A DNA stretch of 64,000 bases from Romanomermis culicivorax (Eukaryota > Nematoda > Enoplea > Mermithida > Mermithidae), in NCBI GenBank assembly GCA_963922205.1, contig CAWUHX010000061.1, positions 953,597 through 1,017,596 on the forward strand, given 5' to 3'. Below are positions 53,622 through 64,000 of this stretch, one piece after another (the first letter of the stretch is position 1; every line of letters starts with the position of its first letter). Made by a program: the position numbers and the translations under genes. The notes beneath the pieces are model-generated. The model was not told the DNA's origin. It made no database searches and worked only from the letters and a program-made list of their open reading frames with translations.

Positions 53622-54309
53622 TCCGTCGTGCCTCGAAACCAACCTATGGGAGGTAGAAAAAGCTTTTGGCCGGGTTACCCCGGCATTACTAGAATAACCA
53701 AAAAGTCTACTGTTTGGCCGACTCCCAGTTTCCCAGTCTGTCTTGGCTCCAACTCCCATAATGATCATGGGACACAACAAATACCAAGGACTTGGCCACA
53801 ATGGCTGGCAAGTGACACCCATTTTGACATCAGCTTTGGTGCAAGACTTCCCGTCCTAAGCAGTATGACATTGCCATTGGCGCCGAATCGGGTCAATTTC
53901 AGGTTCAGTTGTACGGTCTGCATGTTGTGACAGGACGGTCTAATTGCATGCAAACCCCTTTCCCGCATCTCTATATTTTTTCTAAAATAAACTAAAATAC
54001 CAGATTATATTTTACAATACAAAAAGATGACCTGGGAATGTATGGGATGTGCTAAAAATGTGCTGAAAATTGAGCAAAATGTGGCCAAAAATTTTGAAAA
54101 ATATTTTTTTGCTGTTCCTTTTTGCACTGGTCTGTCAAAAAGAAGATTTTTGTTGGCCAGCAATACGGAAATTTGAAAAATATTTTTGGATTTTGTGATT
54201 TTATGATTTTTTTGGTTTTTTGTAATTTTATTAGTGTTTTTGGATTTTGTATTTTATGGAATTAGTAAAAATTTGTACGAAAAAGATAATTTTGGGCCAA
54301 AATTGTGCG
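53622..54309. other. Copy C 3' untranslated region
   Basis: Homologous to 26766-27509 in copy B. No conserved reading frame. Confidence 0.45.
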
Positions 54310-57300
54310 GCTATTTACTGCTGCTGCCCCCCACGTCTATAGCCTCCTTGAGGCCTTTCTCGATAGTATCCCCTCTGGCCTTGGCCTCGGGTCAGACCTC
54401 CATCTTGGCCTTGGTTCTGGCGTTGTTGGCCTCCACTGCTTCTGCTAAGTGGTTCGAAATTCGGATTATGAAATTGCGCGTCCAGGTCTTGGCCTTGGCA
54501 TTGCCAGTTTCCTCGGCCTCCATAGGGTCGCTGAGGGCACCCTCGAAAGCCTCCTCTGACTTGGCCTCCACCATACTCTGGTCTACCCCAGTATGGGGCA
54601 GGGTTTGAGAATGTGTCATCTCTCCCCTGTTGTCTCCTCCATGAGCCACTGCTAATGGAACCACTATATTGTTCATTTTGTTGTCAAAAAGTTGAATTTA
54701 ATGATTTTGAAGATGTTGATTGAGATTGAGAAAGTGGACTTTTGTATGAAGAACTAGCAGCTCCACTATATGACCTCTGGCTGGTCGAAGTTGATGGTTG
54801 TTGTGTCACCGGCTGTTGTTTCTTAGCCGGTCGAAGTCTAGGCACTTTAAACTTACCTGGGCTCTTGGCATCCCTGCACTGATATCTATCTGGCTGCGGT
54901 TTGTCATTGCCCTTTGCCTTCCTTTTCACACCCATTTGGTTTAATTTTTGGGAACCCATACACATATTCTGATTAAAGGCCAGGATGTAGAATTCATCTA
55001 TACAGTTTCCCTAGGCTTCGACAACTAGTTGTCTGTTCGCAAAGGAACACGCCTGGGCATACCACCTACCAATTGCCATGGGTGTGATCTGAGTGAAATC
55101 CAACTGTAAAAATATCATCAGGGTCACATATCTGATGGCTGTAAAGACATCTAAAGCATCGTAATCCTGAAGCCATCTAGGAATGAGAGCTAAAAAGATC
55201 CATTCCCAGATTTCTTCAGGTACGTGTTCTCTGTCAAACATAAAACCACCCTGCATTTGGAACTGCTGGCAGTAGTTATCATAAACTTTGCCCATGGCAT
55301 CATTGACCATTCTCCAAATTATTGGTCGTTCTTGGTGGTCAAAGGCAAAATAATTGGCCACCTCTGGATTTTCAAATGAGATCGGGCCAATCATTCGCCT
55401 CTGTTAACTTTGCCACTGCCATAAATCAATCAGAGTTTCTGCTAATTGACCAGAAGTGTCATATTGCTGTGGTTCCCTTGCGGTTCTATTAACTACCACA
55501 TTCAATTTGACCTTTTTGATCAATTTTTCCTCCAATTCCAAATTGGGCTTTACCAGCAGGCTTCCAGCCTGTTTCTTACTCTTGGGGGTATAGCTTGTGG
55601 GAAGGGACTTAGTTTTGCCAGATGACGTACTAACCTCTCCACCAGTTTTTGATACCATTCATGTCTGAGTGTACATAGCAGTGGATGTTGTCGATTTATC
55701 AAATTTTGTTTGACTCTTTGAGGTCTCCATTTTCGACTTTTGAGTTGCTGATATATCTGGGGTCATCTTTTCTTCAGCCCTCTCATAGGCGTCATTTTCA
55801 GAGCCAGTCATGGGCGTTCCTTGCCGCTGCTGTTTGGCTGCCAGACTATGTGCCCGCACCTCACCTAATGGGACTCAGCATCTTACCTTTTCTCTGTCTA
55901 GTTGAGGGATAAATCTTTCCGACATTCCCTCGGCCTTTCTCAGGAGAGTAAACTCCGGGGATTCCTTCGTCATAAATTCTCCCAATTTTCATCAGCTCTG
56001 TGGCGGCTACAGCTGAATCTGAGCTCTCATCAGCATATGACTGCTCCTTCAACTTTTTCTGCAATGCTTGTTGGCACAGGAATTCCTCCTGAGCCAGGCG
56101 TTTTTGTTCCTGAATTTTGGCCTGAAAAGCCTCATGCTTTGCTTGCAGGTCATGGGCCTTAGTATCTTTAGGCTTAACAGGTATTTCCTGGGATGCTTCC
56201 TGCATCTTGTCCAGCCTAACATCAATTCCTGACATTTTTATTGCAGCCATATCTATTTAGTCTGGATTTTTTCCTCCTCAATTTCCTGTTGCTGCGTTTT
56301 AGCCTCCATGGAGTCCTTTTCCTCTGCTGTCTGGCTCGCAGAATGTAGAATCTCACCTTCTTCTTCCTCCTCCAAACTGGACTCAGAGTCTGAATTCCAT
56401 ATCTTCTGCAACAGCTGTTTAATTTTAGCTGGTAAAACAGCTGGTGCAGGAGGCACAGATTGCATTATGGTGATGACTTCCAGTTCTACTCCTACCTGTT
56501 GTTGTACTTGAGGTACTGGAGTCAGCTGCACCACTGCTGGTTGCATTAGCGGCGGCATCACAACTATGACCAAAGCAGCTTGCGTTGCTTCGGTGACCAA
56601 AGCTGGTTGCTGCATTTTGATCACTGGCACTGGCGTTTGCTGCTGTGACTTGACCTGTCCTGACCATACATGCATGTGCAGGGGGGTTTGGGGGGTTTGA
56701 CCCCCAGCAGACTTTGATTGAGCCCCAGCAGATTCTTGCTGACCCCCAGCAGGTTTGACCACCCCAGCAATGATCCAGAAGATGACAAAGGAAAATGAGC
56801 AAGTGAGAAGAGAAAGTCATCATAAAAATAGGAATGATGCTGTAGTTGAACAATTTTTCTGAATAAAGAACTTTAAAAAGTGCAGTATAGGCAAAATATT
56901 TCCCATATCTGACTAATATAAAATAAAGAATATGCTGCTTGGATATTACAAGACTTATTGAAGATTTTTTTTCGTTATCAGGAACAAAAAAAAATTTGTA
57001 TTCTACCTCCTGTCCAAGCTGACCCCCTGCAGAATTTCTATGCTGTGCATGTATGGTCCTGACCTTCCAGCTTGCGCTGTTTGGGATATTGAAGGATGAT
57101 TTAATGGTACCTTTGAGACTAACTCACTGGCTGGGGTAAAGGTTAGCATATACCAGGCATATCTGACTCCAGTCTGATTTCCAATGGATTTCATGGGGCC
57201 TATGCCATTGGATAATCGGTTGGATCTGCGTCTTCCCTCATGAGATACTGCTATCCGGGTGTTAAAGTCTCCAAGCCTATTTAAAAAAAAGATTACATAA

Positions 57301-59902
57301 TAGTAAGGGTTTACTTCATGGGCTTGGTCTTTTAATATCTATTTATAATTGCCAACTTGCAAAGCTTCCTTGGCTCATCTAAATCACAACGGGACGAATC
57401 TGAATTGCTTTTGTCATGCAGATACCCCTGTTTTCAATGGATCTCAAGGTTCCAATGGTGACAACGTCGCTGCTAACTCTAAATAGTAGGCCACACAGTC
57501 GCCTCACTTCCAGGACATTCATTTTATCGCTTCCTGGCCATCCCTGCTATAACTACTTAGAAAGCTATAATTCAGCAGCTGTACTGTTCCAAAATCACAC
57601 TCTGCTCTTGGATGACACCATGCCAAATGATAGGCCAAAGGCATAAATTTGCAGACTTGCTCTAACTCCATAAATTTTTGCTCCTCTAACATGCTTGATA
57701 TTTTGGCCAAGTTTGGCGTATAAAAGTCCTATAGACTCCTTTGTGGCCTTCAATGTCCACTGGGTAATGATTATTACCAGAAACCCCTTCCTGTGGGATA
57801 TCATTAGACTTCCCGGCTTGTAGCCAGTATAGCTTAGCATTCTCATACAGCCTCAGCGATATCTTACCATCTAAATCCCGGTAAGACTTACCACTTCTGA
57901 GATTTTCCAGGATATCTCAGCTGATATTACTCCAGTATGGAACCTGGTCATCTTGAATATCATCAGGATCCCTGTCTTCACTACAACCATTGTTTTTAAG
58001 TGGTTTACTATCCCTTGGGATTAATGGGTAAAAGCAATTAGATGAAGGCATGTCTCGTCATCTGGCAGGATTGCACTCAGATGCTGTGGTATAATAACCT
58101 GATTCATTTCCCTGCATTTGGATGGCCCAACCATTATACATTTCACACTTCATCATGTGGTACACCATGTTAGGCTGTACCTGATCAGTTTCCATGGCCC
58201 GGGAACCTAGTCCAATTTCATGATTTATGTGTCCTGGAATTGTGGAATATCAAAGGGCAATTGTATTAATCTGCTCAGGCTCCATTCTATCATGCTCAAA
58301 AACCTGCATCTGCATCAGCAGGTAATCGGTCATGCCATAATGGATTGTAGCCAGCATGAGTAATAAGGAGTAGTACGCGTCTAGAGCTGCATACCTTAGC
58401 TCTTCTGGTAATATGCCTCTTTTGGCAAACTGATCACGGTTCACCTTAAGTGTGAAATCATACTGGTAAGGGCCAGGTCCATTAAATAAAATTCTGTGAA
58501 CAATCCCTTTAACCTAAAAGTTTAGGGACATATACCCATCTAAAACACTGTTTCTCTAGGTTTAGTCCTACCATTGTCAAGGCAAAGCGGTCTAAATCGA
58601 AGTATCGACCTCTTGTCCTCCTTAGATTTTCCTGCAATGGGATAGTTTTGTCCCTGTCTTTGCCATCTGGACTTGCTCAGCATCTATTATATATGCTAAC
58701 CAAGCCTTCTAGTACTGAATAACCAGCAGATAGCATATCTGAATTTAGGAAGTCATGTAAACTTACCCATTCCTTCTCCATTAAGCCGGTGGTATCGATT
58801 ACATAGGTTTGACTATTGGTTAAGGTGAAGCTAATATATCAGGCGAATTGTTTGCCCATCGGGTTGCAGCCTCTCTCATCTTGAACAAGGTGGCGACTTT
58901 ATCCTGATGTACTTTTTGGACATAAAATCCACAAATTGAATGTCCTCTGAAGATAGAGACTTCTCGGACATATTGGAGTACCTGGCTAGCCTTGCCCATG
59001 TCTACCAAGACTGGTTCCTTGGGATCGGCTGGCCAGTACCCAAAGGTTCCCTTGAACCATTGGTTCAATTCCTGGACTCAAATGACCCGTTTGACGTCAT
59101 AGTCTAAATGATAAAAAATACTATAAGTTTGGTTATTTATTCCCCTTTTTCAGTGTCTATCTAAGGTCTATAATACACCAACACCACTACACCAAGCTGG
59201 TTAAGTTTCACAGAAATAATAAATTAGTGCAGGCTCGGGTTAGGTGAGCCACTGATATAACAAACATTGCTGGTAGGCAACTAACACCTTACCAAATCTT
59301 ACCCTTGCTACCTCTATATGTTGGGGAGGGTAGACCTGATCCGATTGTCCACCACTTGATCAGACACCAATCTCTGATCAGCTGCTTGAGCGACCAACTA
59401 CGCTCCATTTGTGGTGCTCGGTTTTTACAATTTTTATAGCTTTGAGATTGACAATTTTTATGATTTTGATTTCGAAAAATAATATAATTTGATTTGAAAA
59501 TAATTAATTTTTTGATGAAATTTGATAATTTAAGATTTAAAAGGGCTACCCAAGGTTCTAGGTTTCCCTCTAAAAATCTAACTCTTGCCGATATCAGGTG
59601 TATTTCCAACTTCAGAAATCCCTGATTGGCTCTGAGTTTCCGATTCTTGGTACTCCCATTTTTCATCCCCTCTAAGTCCTAACCTCGTCTGCCTTTTGGG
59701 GCACCAAGTTGGTCTTCCAGTGACTTCTGGGCATTTCCTGCAATTTCCAAAAGTTTGATAAAATAAAAGTTCGAAACTTACCATCCATGAAAATGAAGCA
59801 GTTGTCTTGCCGGAGTTGGGGATTTCCATATTCTACATAGTGCTCTGTATGTGACCACTTGCGCATCAGAGCTTGTTGGCAGTTCCGCCTGCCTTTTCTC
59901 AT
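54310..59902 (-). pseudogene. ORF2 of copy C (exonuclease gene, decayed)
   Basis: Exon 1 is 59782-59902 (121 nt, starts MRKG) and exon 2 starts at 59103. Broken by many frameshifts. The exonuclease N-terminal frame (58820-59068) reads GFYVQKV at motif I, so both acidic residues are lost. Motif III is intact ([15 protein letters not shown], 58250-58444). The middle, Pro/Gln-rich and acidic parts follow (57519-57846, 56253-56762, 55861-56250). The C-terminal part is more complete than in copy B: a conserved block (55011-55658, with [18 protein letters not shown] and [20 protein letters not shown]), a Ser-rich stretch (54684-54965), and an Arg/Gly-rich tail ending near 54316. About 350 bp near 56680-57000 look inserted. 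Confidence 0.75.
59104..59781 (-). other. Intron of ORF2 in copy C
   Basis: Donor GGTAAGTTTCG and acceptor ATCATTTAG bound 678 nt, the same length as in copy B. Phase is conserved: G plus AC gives Asp, followed by YDVKRV. Confidence 0.75.
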
Positions 59903-60560
59903 TTTCGAATTTTTGGAAAATTTGTTCTTTCGAATAATAAAATTTTAAAATTTTAAAAATTTTCTGAATGCTGAAAAAGTGTAATTTAGCAATTTTGCTA
60001 ATTTCCTTTTTATATGCAATTTGGGGAAAGTTTTACTTCTTCCTTCTGATGGAAGTATAGAATTCAGATAAGCGGGGGCAGCAATAATTTACTTTAGAAA
60101 AATGAAAAATTTGAAAGTTACATTTTTTTGAAGAAGATGAGAAAAATTTTTTTGGGTCACCACTGTGGTCTAAAATTCCGAAGAATTTTTCCCAAAGTCT
60201 GAGATATATAAAAAATTTAGAAAATTATTAGGAATACTATGCAAATGTGATAAATATTACAATATATTACCAAATAAATTTAAAATTTAGTACCCACACC
60301 CACAAGATGTACACAAAAAATAAGGAAATCTGGGTGAAATTGCACGTAGATTCGCCATGAGGGAATTTCAAAATGAGAACAAAATGAGAACAATTGTTCT
60401 GGTGCTCCATTTGTAACTGTATGCATCATATTGGTAAATGACATATTTTCCTTGCATGGCGCGTCCTGATTGGCTTGTGCTATTCGTGGCAAGACCCTAG
60501 TGGTCTCATAACGAGAATGTTTAAACCTGCTGATTGAAACAATTTGGCAATTTAGCAGGT
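59903..60560. other. Copy C spacer between integrase and ORF2
   Basis: AT-rich, homologous to 32389-32969; no conserved frame. Confidence 0.4.
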
Positions 60561-61682
60561 TGTCCCAATGAACAATGGTGAGAATATTTTCTGCTGCTCA
60601 TAAAATGTCCATAATTATGAATGGACTGGACCACTGTAGTCCTAGTTTCTTCTGCCTATCAACTTTGAGCAGAACCCAGTCCTTTTCTTTGAACTTATGT
60701 TCTTTGGACTTTTTATTAAAGTATTTCTTCGATTTTTTGGCAGCACTCTGGATATTTTTAGCAATATCCTCATACACGTTGACTACATGGTTTGTCAACA
60801 CAAATTTGTAAGCCTCTGCATTACTGTCTGGAATTACAATATCGTATGCTTTTGACAAGTTTAACCCGAAGGTTGCCTCCTGACCCCTAAAGAATGAAAA
60901 AGGGGATTGCCCTGTTGCTGCATGTAGCATAGCATTGTAGGCAAAGACCACAACTCTTAAATATCGTTGCCAGTTGTCCTTTTCTTCAATCGCCACTTTT
61001 CTGAGCTGCTTTATGAGTGTCTGATTGAATCTTTCAAACATACCATTTACTTGAGGATGGTAAGCTGTTGTGTAAATTTTTTAACACTCTAACAACTTGC
61101 AGATCTCTTTCATCAGATCTGAGGTAAAATAACCTTCTCTGTTGCTGAGTAATCTCCATGGAGTCCCCTGTCTCAATACATCAGCTTGTATAAATGTATC
61201 TACTGTGGTGCTAGCTGACTGATCTGGGATTAGTTTGCTTCAACCCACTTTGTAAAATAGCCCTGAAAGACTATGACATATGGTCTTTTCTCACTTAGTG
61301 GAGAAATACCCACAATATCCACTGATACAATGTCCAAAGGACCTTCTGGAATTATTGGTATCAGTGGGGAAACTTCAGCATTTCCCGCATTAGCCATCTG
61401 ACAAACTGGACAAAACTTGATCCAGTGCCTGACATCCTTCTCTATTCCAGGCCACCAGAACCATTTTTTAATCATAGCAAGGGTCCCTTTGAACCCTTGA
61501 TGGGTCATCATAGCAGCACCATGGTACTGGTGCGAAGTATTGTCTTTTAAGCAGGACGAGACGACCACTTGATCATCAGCTCCTTGTCTTGCTTCCCCGT
61601 ATAACATCTCATTCTGGATATAAAATCCACTCTGATACTTCGTTGTCCCATTTGAACCCAATCTATCAAAATAGGATTTCAA
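60561..61682 (-). pseudogene. Integrase of copy C
   Basis: The frame 61230-61682 covers the zinc finger (HQYHGAAMMTHQGFKG, FCPVCQMAN) and the first part of the core (VDIVGISPLSEKRPYVIV). The frame 60598-61041 covers the end of the core (FERFNQTLIKQL, with the catalytic Glu) and the C-terminal module (KKLGLQWSSPFI). The frame is lost at about 61042-61230, where the second catalytic Asp lies. Confidence 0.85.
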
Positions 61683-63360
61683 TATCTCATCCTTTCTCTA
61701 CAAGAGGACCATGAGATCATCTCCAATCAGCCTTTTTGGCAACTCACTTTCCTTGGGGTCTGCAAAAGTAAATTCGGGTTCTTTTTCTGGATATAACCAC
61801 TTAACTCACTTTTCCTTACTTTTTTCCTGGTTACCTTCTTTTCCTTTTACCAGGCCCTGATTGCCATCAGGCTAAACCTGAGCCTGATTACTCTTTTCTG
61901 CCTATTTCACCATGCTCCTTGTAGTTATGGCATTTACCAAGTTGGATTTTGGATTTGTATCAATCCTCTGATTTTCCGCACTTTCCAGCTTCAAATATAA
62001 TGGAGTATGTCTTCAGGATTCCGATCTGTCAGTATTCTGAATCTATTCACCAAATTGAGATGCATTTTCTCAATTTGCTGTACTTCCAGATCTTTCAGAT
62101 TTGGCTCTCGTCAATCTTCTGAGAACATATGTTCCCATTTTGGGGGTATCTTTTCCATCTGATCGTCTGGTTCATCCATTCTGGACAAAAAATCTGTCAT
62201 AGCATTTTGTTTTCCAGGCACATACTCTAGCTTATGGTTGAACTGAGAGATGAATGGGTACCATCTCTTCAACTTACCATTGGTTATGGCATTGACTTTC
62301 ATCAACAGTAAAGGCTTGTGATCAGTTCTTATGATCACTGTGTCACCTACTATATAGTGCTTGTATAACTTCAAACCATATAGTATGGCTGAGCATTCAC
62401 TTTCCGTGGCTGAACACTTTTTCTCATCCGCTTTCAAAATTTGACTATTATAAGCAATTACCCAGCAGTCCCACTTGGTCTTCTGGTAGAGAACTGCTCC
62501 CAGTGCTGTTCCGCTGGCATCTGTTTGAAGGATGAAGTCTACAGACCCGTCTAAATCTGGGTACCTCAGAAAAGGCACTGATAATAATGCATCCTTTAGG
62601 CTCTGAAAAGCCTGATGGTGAACCTCCGATACTTACCAAACATTGTTTTTTCCAGTTAACTTGTATAAGGGTTCTGCATATTTGGCTAGACCAGGTATGA
62701 ATTTCTTACACCATTGTAGCCTTCCTAGGGACCTTTGAGTTTTCTTTTATACTTTGGAAATGGGAACTCTTTAATGGCTTTAACCTCCCTCAGATCTGGG
62801 GACACTCCATCCCAATTCAAGATATGTCTAAAAAAATGGACTCTCTCTGGGAGAAATTCACACTTCTCTGGCTTCAAGGTCAAGTGAGCACTCCTTAGAG
62901 CTTGAAGGACTAGCTATATATTAACTAAATGTTCCCCAAATGTGTTTGAGAATACGATGATATCCTCTATATAGAGAAGACAGATTTTCCACACATATGG
63001 GTGTAGGACTCTTTCCATCATGCACTGGAACTCTGCTAGTGCATTCTTTGAGTCAAAAGGCATGACTTTGAACGGATATAGCCCTTCCTGGCATATGGAA
63101 GCAGTTTTTTCCTTGCTCTCTTCATCCATTGGCACTTGCCAATGCCCTGATTTGAGATCTAAGGTGGTATAAAATTTGGCTCTTCCTAGACAGTCTAGAT
63201 AGTCATCCATTCTTGGAATGGGATACTTATCATCCTTGGTGACCTTGTTTAAACCCCTAAAGTCCAGTACTGGCCACTTGGTACTATCCTTTTTATGTAC
63301 TAAGAATAAGGGAGCTGCCTAAGGCGACTTTGATGGCTCTATAACACCCTTTTTGAGCAT
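61683..63360 (-). pseudogene. RT and RNase H of copy C
   Basis: The RT palm is in 62914-63210 (FYTTLDLKSGHWQVPMDEES, then FQCMMERVLHPYVW). The catalytic box reads YIED near 62956-62968 rather than YxDD. RNase H lies in 62111-62578 (QTDASGTALGAVLY, ATESECSAILYGL, RTDHKPLL). The tether towards integrase (61683-62110) is shifted. Confidence 0.87.
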
Positions 63361-64000
63361 ATCTTAGACATGCTCACGAACATGTGGCCTTAAATTTATA
63401 GCAGTCCTGTGGTACCTTTTTGCCACAGGTGCTGCATCGCCTGTATTTATTTTACAGGTCAAGTAGGGTGTAGTAGTTAGAGGATCATTTGGCAAGCTAA
63501 ATACGTCTCTATACTTTTGAAGACATCTTAAAGCTTGTTCCAACTGATCAGATGGTATGTTGGATTTAGCCAGCATACTATACAAGGCGTGCCTGAACTC
63601 TCTCTCAGTGCTTTGAGTGGGATCAGGGCTAGCTTGAACTGGACAAGTTTGCAGCTTCTCTTGCTCCTCAACTATCTTCCCCTTGAGCTGATCTTGGTTA
63701 TCAGCATTGCATAACACCAAATTAGTATAGCCAATTATTTGATTGCATTTCAAATGGCATCCTGATCCTGAGGTATTAGATACCATAACTACAAAATCAT
63801 TTTTAGTACCATCTACTATAGTACTATCTATGTGGAACCTTTCTTCATTTTCTTCAGACTCAACCAAGGCAATTTTCGCCTACCTTGTCCCAAAGCTTTG
63901 CTTTCAGATGTATATCAGTATCACTAGGTAAGTAGATTTGATTCACACTTACTACTGGCACAGAAACCTTTAACAGGCAAATCTTGGGCTGATACTGGTT
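63361..64000 (-). pseudogene. Protease-RT linker and RT N-terminus of copy C
   Basis: The frame 63364-63867 encodes a linker (FHIDSTIVDGTKNDFVVMVS), then LLTKSN-type helical segments and the pre-RT motif TTPYLTCKINTGDAAPVAKR and HRTAINLRPHVREH, ending in a stop before the RT fingers. This part is entirely absent from copy B, where the protease joins the RT palm directly. Confidence 0.75.

Larger units (their letters stand above)
53018..64000 (-). mobile_element. Copy C: LTR retrotransposon of the same family, right end outside window
   Basis: Starts with an LTR (53018-53621) carrying TGTTG/CAACA ends, and includes the ORF2 region, integrase, RNase H, RT and the protease-RT linker. Gag-protease and the 5' LTR lie beyond 64000. 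All coding parts contain frameshifts and stops. It is less rearranged than A and keeps RT parts deleted in B, so it is useful for comparing the original gene content. Confidence 0.88.

Overview
The window is eukaryotic, AT-rich and dominated by introns and repeats. A degenerate (TTAGGC)n block near 5.7-6.0 kb and many TTTTCAG-type 3' splice sites suggest a nematode or close relative. TTAGGC is the nematode telomere repeat, so this is inference; no rRNA or conserved housekeeping gene is available to confirm it.

Three copies of one LTR retrotransposon family (Ty3/gypsy-like), all on the minus strand, make up about half of the sequence. Copy A (1-5698) is a truncated relic that ends in the telomere-like array. 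Copy B (26146-39411) is a complete insertion: 620-bp LTRs with TGTTG/CAACA ends and a 4-bp target duplication (TGAG). Copy C (53018 to beyond 64000) is cut by the window edge and is nested in an older solo or partial LTR. Reading leftward, copy B has gag-protease, a partly deleted reverse transcriptase (RT), RNase H, integrase and then a third gene in the position where retroviruses carry env. This third gene (ORF2) is spliced: a 121-nt first exon, a 678-nt intron, then a long exon. The exon length, intron length and junction phase are the same in copies B and C. Its product starts with a DEDDy 3'-5' exonuclease domain (RNase D/WRN-like, all motifs present in B). This is followed by a long unrecognised region, a Pro/Gln-rich and an acidic stretch, and ancestrally an Arg-Gly-rich tail.

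Between and around the elements lies one plus-strand host gene, about 7685-49832, reconstructed from splice sites. It has a signal-peptide exon, two helical-looking exons, then about 20 very short exons rich in Gln, Gly, Asn and Pro, and a terminal exon with cysteines. Every exon I could place has a length divisible by three with phase 0 at both ends, and a four-exon block is duplicated. This is the layout of flatworm micro-exon genes. Copy B sits inside one of its introns, in the opposite orientation.

The introns and flanks hold small inverted-repeat elements, a 98-bp minisatellite, a foldback structure, dispersed repeats, arrays of a TGCGCC motif and one tRNA-like sequence. All calls come from reading the sequence; no database search was run.
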